Origin: Mycobacterium sp.
GTDB lineage: Bacteria > Actinomycetota > Actinomycetes > Mycobacteriales > Mycobacteriaceae
Assembly: GCA_020438865.1 (NCBI GenBank)
Contig: JAGQTU010000032.1
Location: 1 to 40,638, forward strand
Direction of reading: 5' to 3'
Length of the DNA: 40,638 nucleotides
Position numbers and translations under genes: made by a program. Positions 15,870 through 27,766 of the stretch are shown piece after piece; within the stretch, counting starts at the first letter, position 1; each line of letters opens with the position of its first letter. The notes under the pieces were generated by a model. It saw nothing but the letters and a program-made list of their open reading frames with translations. It was not told the DNA's origin and made no database searches.

Positions 15870-17221
15870 ATGAGTAAATCGGAGAAGGCGGCCGGAGCCG
15901 CCGAGCCGGCCACATCGCCGATCGGCGTGGCCGTGCTCGGTCTGGGCAACGTAGGCAGCGAGGTCGTGCGCATCATCGAGCAGACCGCGCCCGACCTGGC
16001 CGCGCGCATCGGCGCGCCGCTGGAGTTGCGCGGTGTGGCGGTGCGCAACGTGTCCGGTGATCGCGGCGTACCGCTCGAGATGCTCACCGAGAATGTCGAA
16101 GAACTGGTGTCCCGCGAGGACGTCGACATCGTCGTCGAGTTGATGGGCCCGGTAGAGCCGGCCCGCAAGGCGATCCTGACCGCACTCGAGCACGGCAAGT
16201 CGGTGGTCACCGCGAACAAGGCGCTGCTGGCCCAGTCCACCGGCGAGCTTGCGCAGGCCGCCGAACGTGCCCATGTCGACCTGTATTTCGAGGCGGCCGT
16301 CGCCGGAGCCATTCCGGTGATCCGTCCGCTGACCCAGTCGCTGGCCGGCGACACCGTGCTGCGGGTGGCCGGCATCGTCAACGGCACCACCAACTACATC
16401 CTGTCCGAGATGGACTCCACCGGAGCCGACTACTCCGCCGCCCTGGCCGACGCCAGCGCCCTCGGCTACGCCGAAGCCGACCCGACCGCGGACGTGGAGG
16501 GCTACGACGCCGCGGCCAAGGCCGCCATCCTGGCGTCCATCGCGTTCCACACCCGTGTCACCGCCGACGACGTCTACCGCGAGGGCATCACCAAGGTCAC
16601 CCCGGCCGACTTCGAGTCGGCCCGGGCGCTGGGCTGCACCATCAAGCTGTTGTCGATCTGCGAGCGGATCGTCACCGACGATGGCCAGGAACGGGTTTCG
16701 GCGCGGGTCTACCCGGCGCTGGTACCGCTGACCCACCCGCTGGCCACCGTCAGCGGCGCGTTCAACGCGGTGGTCGTGGAGGCCGAGGCCTCCGGGCGGC
16801 TGATGTTCTACGGCCAGGGCGCCGGCGGCAAGCCGACCGCCTCGGCGGTGATGGGCGATCTGGTGATGGCCGCCCGCAACCGGGTGCAGGGCGGCCGCGG
16901 TCCCCGCGAGTCGAAGTACGCGCAGCTGCCCATCGCCCCGATGGGTGTCATCCCGACCCGCTACTACGTCAGCATGACCGTCAAGGACCAGCCGGGCGTG
17001 TTGTCCTCGGTGGCAGCCGAATTCGGTAACCGTGAGGTCAGCATCGCCGAGGTGCGCCAGGAGGGCCTCGTCGACGAGGAGGGTCAGCCGTGTGGCGCCC
17101 GCATCGTGGTCGTCACGCACCGGGCCACCGACGCGGCGCTGTCGGACACCGTCGCTGCGCTGAGCGACCTCGACGCGGTGCAGCAGATCAACAGTGTGCT
17201 GCGGTTGGAGGGGACGAGCGA

Positions 17222-17225
<4 letters not shown>
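15870..17225 (+). CDS. hom: Homoserine dehydrogenase
   Basis: Reduces aspartate semialdehyde to homoserine, the branch leading to threonine, methionine and isoleucine. The 451-residue protein has the NAD(P)-binding GLGNVG at 24-29, the conserved TANKALLAQ lysine segment, [11 protein letters not shown], and the catalytic [20 protein letters not shown] region. Residues ~368-446 form a C-terminal ACT domain ([22 protein letters not shown]), the site for threonine feedback inhibition in this type of enzyme. It is often named thrA in mycobacteria but has no fused aspartokinase. ATG 15870 has a weak GAGGTAG upstream; the stop overlaps thrC (ATGA). Confidence 0.96.
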
Positions 17226-19256
<2,031 letters not shown>

Positions 19257-19282
19257 GGTATACACCCGCCGGCGCGGTTTTC

Positions 19283-19311
19283 TTGCTTCGTGCCACGAAG
19301 GCGGCTATCCT
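19283..19311 (+). promoter_or_regulatory. rho promoter
   Basis: TTGCTT (19283-19288) and TATCCT (19306-19311) are 17 nt apart, a good SigA-type promoter. It predicts a start near 19318 and a leader of about 210 nt before the rho GTG. That long leader is a natural place for Rho autoregulation. Confidence 0.6.
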
Positions 19312-19426
19312 CGGTGCCGTCCGGCAATCGCAGCGTCTGCACCTGCGCCTACCTTAGGACGACCACCAATTCTCATCGTGTTCCAATCGTGGACTGACGC
19401 TTCGCCAGGTAGCCGCGAATCCCGCC

Positions 19427-19537
19427 ATGACCGTTGGCGCCGATGACGGTGAGACTTCGCATTCAGTGAATCGGCTGAGTGCCAGAACCCCTCGCAAGAC
19501 GAGAGACGGCGGGGGAAGAAAGGAAATCCGTGTCTGA
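19427..19537 (+). CDS. Possible 36-codon upstream ORF overlapping the rho start
   Basis: ATG 19427 opens a frame starting MTVGADDGETSHSV and ending KEIRV, with stop TGA at 19535-19537. It therefore overlaps the first eight bases of rho in another frame. Ribosomes reading it would cross the rho ribosome binding site (AAAGGAAAT) and stop 3 nt past the rho GTG, a layout able to couple or mask rho translation. The C-terminal half is Arg/Lys-rich. No conservation can be checked here. Confidence 0.3.
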   Translation: MTVGADDGETSHSVNRLSARTPRKTRDGGGRKEIRV

Positions 19538-21416
19538 TACGGACCTGATCACGGCTGGAGACAGCGCCCCGCAGACGGAGTCGCCGTCCGCCGTACCTGC
19601 CGACGTCCCCCCGGCCCGCGAATCGAAGCCAGAAGCCGAATCGCAGGTGGCGAGTGGTGCGGACGCCGGCTCCGCCGGTGAGACCGGTCTTTCCGCCATG
19701 GTGCTGCCCGAACTGCGCGCACTGGCGAACCGGGTCGGCGTCAAGGGCACCTCGGGGATGCGCAAGAGCGAGCTGATCACCGCCATCCGGGACCGCCAGA
19801 ACGGTGGCAACGGCGCCGCTCACAACGGCGACGACCGGGGTGAGGGGCCCGGCGAACGGGCGAAGGCCGAGTCCGCCGCCGAGCGCACCGACGATGCGGC
19901 CCCGACGGCCGGCTCGGGCGATTCCGGCGCCGGCGCCGGTGAGCAGCGCCGCCGGGAGCGGCGCGGCGCCTCGCGCGAGGCCGGTGCGCCCGCCGACGGC
20001 GCCGACAAGGACGACAAGGAGCGGCCGGCGGACAACGGGTCCGGCCGCAACCAGCCCAGGAACGACAACCGGCAGGACAACCGCGACTCCGCCGAGCAGG
20101 GCGGCGACGGGTCCGGCGGCCAGCAGAACCGCGGTGGCGGTGGCGGCGACGAGGACGAAGGCCGGCAGGGCCGCCGCGGCCGCCGGTTCCGGGACCGCAG
20201 GCGCCGCGGCGAGCGCGGTGGCGGCGAGGGCGGCGGCAACGAGCCCGAACTGCGCGAGGACGATGTCGTCCAGCCGGTCGCCGGCATCCTCGACGTGCTC
20301 GACAACTACGCGTTCGTGCGCACCTCCGGCTACCTGGCCGGCCCGAACGATGTCTACGTCTCGATGAACATGGTCCGCAAGAACGGCCTGCGCCGTGGTG
20401 ACGCCGTCACCGGTGCGGTGCGGGTGGCCAAGGAGGGCGACGGCGGCGGCCAGAATTCGCGGCAGAAGTTCAACCCGCTGGTTCGCCTGGACAGCGTCAA
20501 CGGCGGCCCGGTGGAGGATGCCCGCAAGCGTCCCGAGTTCGGCAAGCTGACCCCGCTGTACCCGAACCAGCGGCTGCGTCTGGAGACCACTCCGGAGAAG
20601 CTGACCACCCGCGTGATCGACCTGATCATGCCGATCGGCAAGGGCCAGCGCGCGCTGATCGTCTCGCCGCCCAAGGCGGGCAAGACCACGATCATGCAGG
20701 ACATCGCGAACGCGATCACCCGCAACAATCCCGAATGCCACCTGATGGTCGTGCTCGTCGACGAGCGGCCCGAAGAGGTCACCGACATGCAGCGTTCGGT
20801 CAAGGGCGAGGTCATCGCCTCGACCTTCGACCGGCCGCCGTCCGACCACACCCAGGCCGCCGAGCTCGCCATCGAGCGGGCCAAGCGCCTGGTGGAGCAG
20901 GGCAAGGACGTCGTCGTCTTGCTCGACTCGATCACCCGGCTCGGCCGCGCCTACAACAACGCCTCCCCGGCGTCCGGGCGCATCCTGTCCGGTGGTGTGG
21001 ACTCCACCGCGCTGTATCCGCCCAAGCGGTTCCTCGGCGCGGCGCGCAACATCGAGTTCGGTGGGTCGCTGACGATCATCGCCACCGCCATGGTGGAAAC
21101 CGGGTCGACCGGTGACACGGTGATCTTCGAGGAGTTCAAGGGCACCGGCAACGCCGAACTCAAGCTCGACCGCAAGATCGCCGAGCGCCGGGTGTTCCCC
21201 GCGGTCGACGTCAACCCGTCCGGCACCCGCAAGGACGAGCTGCTGCTGTCGGCCGACGAGTTCGCCATCGTGCACAAGCTGCGCCGGGTGTTGTCCGGCC
21301 TGGACTCCCATCAGGCGATCGACCTGCTGATGAGCCAGCTGCGCAAGACCAAGACCAACTACGAGTTCCTGGTGCAGGTCTCCAAGACGGCCCCGGGGGC
21401 ACCGGACGTCGACTGA
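19530..21416 (+). CDS. rho: Transcription termination factor Rho
   Basis: Hexameric RNA-dependent ATPase that ends transcription. It has 628 residues, much longer than E. coli Rho. Residues ~53-90 form the Rho_N (SAP-like) domain. Residues ~92-240 are a hydrophilic insertion rich in Gly, Asp, Arg and Glu, typical of Actinobacteria. The cold-shock RNA-binding domain begins near 241 (LREDDVVQPVAGILDVLDNYAFVRTSGY). Walker A is SPPKAGKTT at 379-387, and DERPEEVTDM and LLDSITRLGRAYN are present. GTG 19530 is preceded by AAAGGAAAT; the open frame to 19479 is upstream leader. The 3' end faces the lipoprotein gene with a gap of 6 bp. Confidence 0.97.
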   Translation: MSDTDLITAGDSAPQTESPSAVPADVPPARESKPEAESQVASGADAGSAGETGLSAMVLPELRALANRVGVKGTSGMRKSELITAIRDRQNGGNGAAHNGDDRGEGPGERAKAESAAERTDDAAPTAGSGDSGAGAGEQRRRERRGASREAGAPADGADKDDKERPADNGSGRNQPRNDNRQDNRDSAEQGGDGSGGQQNRGGGGGDEDEGRQGRRGRRFRDRRRRGERGGGEGGGNEPELREDDVVQPVAGILDVLDNYAFVRTSGYLAGPNDVYVSMNMVRKNGLRRGDAVTGAVRVAKEGDGGGQNSRQKFNPLVRLDSVNGGPVEDARKRPEFGKLTPLYPNQRLRLETTPEKLTTRVIDLIMPIGKGQRALIVSPPKAGKTTIMQDIANAITRNNPECHLMVVLVDERPEEVTDMQRSVKGEVIASTFDRPPSDHTQAAELAIERAKRLVEQGKDVVVLLDSITRLGRAYNNASPASGRILSGGVDSTALYPPKRFLGAARNIEFGGSLTIIATAMVETGSTGDTVIFEEFKGTGNAELKLDRKIAERRVFPAVDVNPSGTRKDELLLSADEFAIVHKLRRVLSGLDSHQAIDLLMSQLRKTKTNYEFLVQVSKTAPGAPDVD

Positions 21417-21422
21417 CCGGCG

Positions 21423-22238
21423 TCAGGGCTGCCGCAACGCGGCCATGCCGGGTGCCAGCAGGTCGTCCAGCGCCGACCACGGCACGGTCAGCACGGGCAG
21501 TCCGTGTGCGAACTGGTAGTCCGCGAAGTGGATCTCCAGACCGCTCGGAGTCGGGATCCAGTTGGCGAAGTTGGCCTCGATCGGCGCGTTGCCCGGGGCG
21601 TCGGGCATCGGGCTCTCGCCGACGCCCATGACCGCAGGCAACAGCTGCTTGGTCTGCTGGGAGAGCCGGTTCAGTCCGGCCTGTTCGTCGCTGAACAGAT
21701 CCTTCAGGGTGATCGGCGTCGCCGACCGCGAGTCGATCACCACGGTGCTGACGTAGTTCACCGGATGCGCCGACGGCACGTGGTTGTAGAGGCCGCTGAT
21801 CAGTTCCGACACCGCGGCGCTGCCGAAGAAGATCTCCGGTTTGGTGTCGAAACTCCACGTGCCGTCGTTGCCTGCGTCGCGTTTGACCGGATCGAGCTGA
21901 CCCTGGGCCGACGCCCGCACCGCCCGGTTGAAGGTGTCGGCCACCTTCGCATCGCCCCCGGAAATCGTGTCGACCACCAGCGTCCACCGGCCGGTCCCGT
22001 CGGGTGTGGCGTCACCTGTGGTCGATCGGGTGACGGTGTAGGTCTGGCCGTTGCTGACGCCGGTGTTCGCGGCCGCGGCCGAGCTGGTCGACGCGGCCGC
22101 GCTTGTCGACGTGGTGGTGGCCTCGGAGCTGGCAGAGGTGCTGGGCCCGGCCGCCGATCCGCCGCACGCGACCAGGGCGCCGGAGAGCGCAGCGGCCAAA
22201 CCAACCATGAGGGTGCGGGCGGCGTTCACGAGCCGCAT
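21423..22238 (-). CDS. DUF3298/RsiV-like secreted lipoprotein
   Basis: A 271-residue predicted lipoprotein. The signal peptide ends in the lipobox LVAC with lipidation at Cys25, followed by about 40 residues of Ser/Thr/Ala-rich linker. The folded part includes GRWTLVVDTISGGDAKVADTFNRAVRA, then HPVNYVSTVVIDSRSATPITLKDLFSD and the closing LPVLTVPWSALDDLLAPG, all features of the DUF3298 domain found in RsiV-type and mycobacterial exported proteins. The frame is open upstream to 22970 across another gene, but the signal peptide fixes the start at ATG 22238. It is divergent from the DinB-type gene. The specific role is unknown. Confidence 0.87.
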   Translation of the reverse strand: MRLVNAARTLMVGLAAALSGALVACGGSAAGPSTSASSEATTTSTSAAASTSSAAAANTGVSNGQTYTVTRSTTGDATPDGTGRWTLVVDTISGGDAKVADTFNRAVRASAQGQLDPVKRDAGNDGTWSFDTKPEIFFGSAAVSELISGLYNHVPSAHPVNYVSTVVIDSRSATPITLKDLFSDEQAGLNRLSQQTKQLLPAVMGVGESPMPDAPGNAPIEANFANWIPTPSGLEIHFADYQFAHGLPVLTVPWSALDDLLAPGMAALRQP

Positions 22239-22277
22239 TGTGTCAGCCCCACGGCCGTCCCGCGCCCGGATCACTGA

Positions 22278-22319
22278 ATTGCCGGGCCCGGCAATCTGCG
22301 ACTCGGGACGTGATAGCTT
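22278..22319. promoter_or_regulatory. 18-bp perfect palindrome and -10 box in a divergent promoter region
   Basis: ATTGCCGGGCCCGGCAAT at 22278-22295 is a perfect palindrome. It overlaps the -35 position of a plus-strand -10 box TAGCTT (22314-22319) and sits 40 bp upstream of the lipoprotein start on the other strand. It is a good operator candidate for either or both genes. Confidence 0.45.
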
Positions 22320-22373
22320 CTGGCGCTCAGATGGTTTCGCCGCAATGCACCGATATTGACCGAAGGATCCACG

Positions 22374-22982
22374 ATGAACACCGACGAGATCTGGCGCAAC
22401 ATCGACGATCAACGCGCCGGCCTGGCCGATCTGCTCGAGAGCCTCACCCCCGAGCAGTGGGTCGCCCCGTCGCTGTGTGAGGGATGGCGGGTGCGCGATG
22501 TCGCGGCGCATCTCACGCATTCGCAGATGGGCCCCGCCCGGGTGGTCGTCGAAGCGCTGAAGTCGGGATTCCGCTTCGACCCGATGATCAACCGACTTGC
22601 CCTGGAAGACAACAGATCGCAAGCCGAGATCGTGGCGGCGATGCGCGGCATGGTTGGATCCCGTAAACACATCGTCGGCACCAAACCCCTCGATCCCTTG
22701 ACCGACGTCCTGGTGCACGGGCAGGACATCGCGGTCCCGTTGGGTATCGACCGCCCGATGCCCCCGGCGGCCGCCGCCGCAGCAGCGGAACGCTTGTGGC
22801 ACATGACCTTTCCGACGCAGCCCGCCAAGCGCCTCAAGGGTATCCGGCTGGTCGCCACCGACGCCGACTTCACCGAGGGCCACGGCCACCTGCTGACCGC
22901 GCCGATCCGCGACATCCTGATGGTGCTCGGCGGGCGTCCAAGCCCCATCAGCGACGAGGTGGAGGCGCACCGCGTCGCCTGA
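22374..22982 (+). CDS. DinB/mycothiol-dependent maleylpyruvate isomerase-like protein
   Basis: A 202-residue four-helix-bundle protein of the MDMPI/DinB superfamily. The N-terminal region (NIDDQRAGLADLLESLTPEQWVAPSLCEGWRVRDVAAHLTHS) is the classic domain opening, including the metal-binding His in AHL. A second potential ligand pair lies in VLVHGQDI, where the spacing HxxD is typical. Members use metal and often mycothiol for isomerisation or thiol transfer. ATG 22374 is chosen; an in-frame TTG at 22356 would add six residues. The substrate is unknown. It converges on the tetR gene, ending 3 bp before the end of that gene. Confidence 0.88.
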   Translation: MNTDEIWRNIDDQRAGLADLLESLTPEQWVAPSLCEGWRVRDVAAHLTHSQMGPARVVVEALKSGFRFDPMINRLALEDNRSQAEIVAAMRGMVGSRKHIVGTKPLDPLTDVLVHGQDIAVPLGIDRPMPPAAAAAAAERLWHMTFPTQPAKRLKGIRLVATDADFTEGHGHLLTAPIRDILMVLGGRPSPISDEVEAHRVA

Positions 22983-22985
22983 GGC

Positions 22986-23609
22986 TCATTGGGCGGGCGT
23001 GACCCTCAGCGCAGGCAACACGTAACGCCGCATGTGGCGCCGCACCGCGTCGTGATCGTCGGGATCGAGGGTGTCGCCGGGAACCGTGCCGAGGCTGATC
23101 TGCACCCGGGCCACCCATTCGGCGGCCTCGTCCAGTTCGGTCTCCGGATGGATTTCGCCGCGGTCCCGCGCCGCCTCCAGATAGGGCCGCCAGAACCTGC
23201 CCAGGTCGGGTACCAGGCCCTGCACGCCGGCGCCGGCGCACGCCGCGAACTCCTCGGGTTCGTCCCGCCGCAACTGCATGACCAGCGCGCCCGGCGTCTC
23301 GTAGGCGCTGCGGCCCAGTCGCACGCCGACCGCCAGTTGCTCCTCGAATCCGCTGATCGCCGACAGGGTCCGGTTCGACTCGCCCCAGAAGGCCTCGTTG
23401 AGCCGCACGATGGCCGCCCCCAGCAGGGACGCCTTGTCGGGGTAGTGCCGGTAGAGCCAGCCGCGTGAGACGCCCGCCGCCTCGGCCACCTCGGACACCG
23501 TCGTCGCGCGGATGCCCTTGGCGCGCAGACAACCCTCCGCCGCGTCGATCAGCCGCTCCCGCACGCTCTTCGTCTCGGTCGTGCTGGCCGCATCGGTGCT
23601 GGCGATCAC
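22986..23609 (-). CDS. TetR-family transcriptional regulator
   Basis: A 207-residue repressor-type protein. The helix-turn-helix is clear near residues 15-60: RERLIDAAEGCLRAKGIRATTVSEVAEAAGVSRGWLYRHYPDKASLLGAA. The C-terminal ligand-binding domain does not identify the effector. GTG 23609 is the likely start; upstream in-frame codons extend to 23783 through the divergent promoter region. It is divergent from a FadD-type ligase with 173 bp between them, where a TetR-like dyad lies (23691-23716), so it probably controls that ligase and itself. Confidence 0.92.
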   Translation of the reverse strand: MIASTDAASTTETKSVRERLIDAAEGCLRAKGIRATTVSEVAEAAGVSRGWLYRHYPDKASLLGAAIVRLNEAFWGESNRTLSAISGFEEQLAVGVRLGRSAYETPGALVMQLRRDEPEEFAACAGAGVQGLVPDLGRFWRPYLEAARDRGEIHPETELDEAAEWVARVQISLGTVPGDTLDPDDHDAVRRHMRRYVLPALRVTPAQ

Positions 23610-23690
23610 CCCGGCGCCTCCTTCGCGTCCCGTCCGTTCCCCGCGGTTCAACCCTCGACATCGTCGCAAACCGGCGCCGCGTTCGGGGCA

Positions 23691-23719
23691 GTAGACAGAT
23701 TTGTCATCCTGTTTACCCT
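23691..23719. promoter_or_regulatory. Probable TetR operator and promoter between tetR and the acyl-CoA ligase gene
   Basis: GTAGACAG (23691-23698) and CTGTTTAC (23709-23716) form an inverted repeat with one mismatch over 8 bp and a 10-bp centre, giving a 26-bp site. The -10 box TACCCT (23714-23719) for the ligase gene overlaps its right arm. A smaller dyad GACA-GATT-TGTC lies within. Confidence 0.5.
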
Positions 23720-23782
23720 GCGCTTCTATTGTGACGGGTATCGCCGCCGCGGCGGCGGACGAATCAGCGAGACGGGAGATCA

Positions 23783-25366
23783 ATGGCCGAGACCGTCCAG
23801 CAGTTGCTGCGCGAGCACCTCGACAATCCCGCCCCGGCGGTGAAGTTCGGCGACCGGGTCTGGACCTGGCGCGAACACCTCGACGAGGCGTCTCGGCAGG
23901 CGTCCGCCCTGATCGCGCTCGCCGACCCCGAGCGGCCGTTGCACGTGGGAACGTTGCTGGGCAACACCCCCGAGATGCTCACCGCCATGGCGGCCGCCGG
24001 GCTGGGCGGCTATGTGCTGTGCGGCGTGAACGACACCCGCCGCGGCGAGGCGCTGGCCCGTGACATCCGCAAGGCAGACTGCCAGATCCTGCTCACCGAC
24101 GACGCGCACCGGGGCCTGCTCGACGGCCTGTCGCTTCCCGGGGTCCGGGTGCTCGACCTGTCCTCGAAGGAGTGGTCACAGCGGCTCGCGGGCGCGGGTG
24201 AGCTGACCCCGCATCGCGAGGTCACCGCCACCGACACGTTCATGCTGATCTTCACCTCCGGCACCAGCGGCGAGCCGAAGGCCGTCCGGGTCGCGCACAT
24301 GATGGTGCCGTTCGCCGGGGCGGCCCTGGTGCAGCGCTTCGAGATCACCGCCGACGACGTCTGCTACCTGTCGATGCCGCTGTTCCACTCCAACGCGCTG
24401 ATGGCGGGCTGGTCGGTGGCGCTGACCGCGGGCGCGGCGATGGCGCCGGCCACGTTCTCGGCGTCCGGGCTGCTCGACGATCTGCGGCACTACGGCGTCA
24501 CCTATCTGAACTACGTCGGCAAGCCGCTGGCCTACGTGCTGGCCACCCCCGAGCGGCCCGACGACCACGACAACCCGCTGCGGGTGGCCTTCGGCAACGA
24601 GGCCACCGATCGCGACATCGACGAGTTCAGCCGCCGGTTCGGCTGTACGGTCTGGGACGGCTTCGGGTCCACCGAGGGTGCGGTCATCATCACCCGGGAG
24701 GACGACTGTCCGTCCGGGTCCGTCGGCCGCGGGTTCCCGGGCGTGGCGATCTACAACTCCGAGACGCGGCAGGAGTGCGCGACGGCGCGCTTCGACGCCA
24801 CCGGCGCCCTGGCCAACCCGGACGAGGCGATCGGGGAGATCGTCAACACCACCGGCGGCGGCATGTTCGGCGGCTACTACAACGACCCGAACGCCACCGA
24901 CGAGCGGCTGCGGCACGGGATGTACTGGTCGGGAGACCTGGGCTACCGCGACGCGGACGGGTGGATCTACCTGGCCGGCCGGACCGCGGACTGGATGCGC
25001 GTCGACGGCGAGAACATGGCGGCGGCCCCCATCGAACGCATCATCCTGCGGCTGCCCGAGGTCAGCCAGGTCGCGGTCTATCCGGTTCCCGACGAGCATG
25101 TGGGCGATCAGGTGATGGCGGCGGTCGTGCTGGCCGACGGAACCGAACTGACCCCCGAAACCTTCGGGGACTTCCTGGCCATCCAGTCCGACCTGTCCCC
25201 GAAGGCCTGGCCCCGGCACGTCTGGATCGCCGATCGGCTTCCCGCCACCGCCACCAACAAGGTCCTCAAGCGCGAACTCGTCGCCCGCGGCGTCAACCCA
25301 TCCGGCGGCCGGTTGTGGACGCGGGAGCCGCGCGGCCGGGTGTACACCGCCCGAACGGCGGAATAG
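23783..25366 (+). CDS. FadD-type acyl-CoA synthetase / AMP-binding ligase
   Basis: A 527-residue adenylate-forming enzyme that activates a carboxylic (fatty) acid to acyl-AMP and acyl-CoA. The phosphate loop is [10 protein letters not shown] at 157-166. The A5-type motif is [11 protein letters not shown], followed by [32 protein letters not shown] (the A7-A8 hinge), and the catalytic A10 lysine is Lys493 in [10 protein letters not shown]. It looks like mycobacterial FadD1/FadD17 relatives, but I cannot assign the number or the chain length. GGGAGA precedes ATG 23783. The divergent TetR gene suggests substrate-inducible expression. It is a single-gene unit, followed by the rpmE promoter. Confidence 0.92.
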   Translation: MAETVQQLLREHLDNPAPAVKFGDRVWTWREHLDEASRQASALIALADPERPLHVGTLLGNTPEMLTAMAAAGLGGYVLCGVNDTRRGEALARDIRKADCQILLTDDAHRGLLDGLSLPGVRVLDLSSKEWSQRLAGAGELTPHREVTATDTFMLIFTSGTSGEPKAVRVAHMMVPFAGAALVQRFEITADDVCYLSMPLFHSNALMAGWSVALTAGAAMAPATFSASGLLDDLRHYGVTYLNYVGKPLAYVLATPERPDDHDNPLRVAFGNEATDRDIDEFSRRFGCTVWDGFGSTEGAVIITREDDCPSGSVGRGFPGVAIYNSETRQECATARFDATGALANPDEAIGEIVNTTGGGMFGGYYNDPNATDERLRHGMYWSGDLGYRDADGWIYLAGRTADWMRVDGENMAAAPIERIILRLPEVSQVAVYPVPDEHVGDQVMAAVVLADGTELTPETFGDFLAIQSDLSPKAWPRHVWIADRLPATATNKVLKRELVARGVNPSGGRLWTREPRGRVYTARTAE

Positions 25367-25384
25367 CCCCCGCCACCGACGCGT

Positions 25385-25414
25385 TTGGGCAGGTGACGGT
25401 CCACCTGGCATACT
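25385..25414 (+). promoter_or_regulatory. Likely rpmE promoter
   Basis: TTGGGC (25385-25390) and CATACT (25409-25414) are 18 nt apart, giving a start near 25422 and a leader of about 85 nt. GAAGAGG precedes the rpmE ATG. Confidence 0.45.
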
Positions 25415-25505
25415 GAACCGTCGACCACCTCAGGTACCGGTTCACGCCCGCCAGCCAGGGAGAATCCCGAGGGCGACCCGGCGACCTACGAATGAAGAGG
25501 ACACC

Positions 25506-25742
25506 ATGAAATCAGGCATTCATCCTGCCTACGGCGAGACCACCGTGGTCTGCGGCTGTGGCAACAGCTTCACCACCCGAAGCACCAAGCCGGGCGGCCA
25601 CATCGTGGTCGAGGTCTGCTCACAGTGCCACCCGTTCTACACCGGTAAGCAGAAAATCCTCGACAGCGGCGGCCGGGTGGCGCGCTTCGAGAAGCGCTAC
25701 GGCAAGCGGACTCAGAAGACCAACGAGTCGGCCGACAACTAG
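25506..25742 (+). CDS. rpmE: Ribosomal protein bL31, zinc-binding (C+) form
   Basis: A 78-residue large-subunit ribosomal protein. Four cysteines, Cys16, Cys18, Cys38 and Cys41 (VVCGCGN and EVCSQCH), form the zinc ribbon of the C+ type; zinc-free paralogues lack these. The core MKSGIHPAY and [26 protein letters not shown] are strongly conserved. No Zur-like dyad is visible upstream, consistent with this being the zinc-replete form. The next gene, prfA, begins 96 bp later; the spacer holds nothing recognisable beyond a purine-rich stretch before prfA. Confidence 0.98.
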   Translation: MKSGIHPAYGETTVVCGCGNSFTTRSTKPGGHIVVEVCSQCHPFYTGKQKILDSGGRVARFEKRYGKRTQKTNESADN

Positions 25743-25838
25743 CTGCCTTACCGGCGCCCGATCTGTCGCGGAGTTTGAGCGAGAGGCCGGGCGTCGGTTT
25801 GCGTTTCGGCCCCGCAACACACGAGGAGGGGAAGGTAG

Positions 25839-26908
<1,070 letters not shown>

Positions 26909-26912
<4 letters not shown>

Positions 26913-27766
26913 TTCCCCGGCTCCGGCAGGCCATCGACGTGGCCACCGCCGCGCTCGCCGAGGCCGGGATCGACTCGGCGCGCACCGATGCCGAACTGCT
27001 GGCCGCCCACGCGGCCGGAACCGAGCGTGGCCGGCTGGCCGTCATGGCCACGCCCGGCGCCGAGTTCTACGGCCGCTACGACGAGTTGATCACCGCGCGC
27101 ACCCGCCGAATCCCGTTGCAGCACATCACCGGTATCGCGGCGTTCGGCCCGCTGACGCTGCACGTCGGTCCCGGCGTGTTCATCCCGCGGCCGGAGACCG
27201 AGGCATTGCTGGAATGGGCGCTGGCCCAGGCGCTTCCGGCCGACGCGCTGATCGTGGACCTGTGCACCGGCTCCGGTGCGCTGGCGATGGCGCTGGCCCA
27301 CCACCGGCCGCGGGCGCGGGTGATCGCGGTGGACGACGACGCCAGCGCGCTGGCCTACGCCCGGCGCAACACCGAATCCTCGGCGGTGGAACTCGTCGAG
27401 GCCGACGTCACCGCCGCGGGACTCCTTCCGGAGCTGGCCGGTACCGTCGACCTGGTGGTGGCCAACCCGCCTTACATCCCCGCCGGGGCCGAGCTGGAAC
27501 CCGAAGTGGCCCAGCACGACCCGGCCCATGCCCTGTTCGGCGGCGCCGACGGCATGGCCGTCATCGCACCGATCGCCGACCACGCGGGCGGGTGGCTCAA
27601 GAGCGGTGGCCTGCTGGCCGTCGAGCACGACGACACCACGTCGGCTCGGACGGTCGAATCGATCGGTCGCACCGGGATGTTCGACGCGGTGACTGCGCAC
27701 CGCGACCTCACCGGGCGGCCGAGGTTCGTCACCGCTCGCAGAGCCGAACGGGAGGAGTCAGCGTGA
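26909..27766 (+). CDS. prmC: Release factor glutamine methyltransferase PrmC/HemK
   Basis: SAM-dependent enzyme that methylates the Gln of the release factor GGQ motif. It has 285 residues. The N-terminal helical domain (~1-75) is followed by the Rossmann methyltransferase with [31 protein letters not shown] (SAM binding, motif I) and the catalytic NPPY at 186-189. ATG 26909 overlaps prfA by four bases, and its own stop overlaps the next GTG. This context fixes the specificity well within a large methyltransferase family. Confidence 0.95.
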
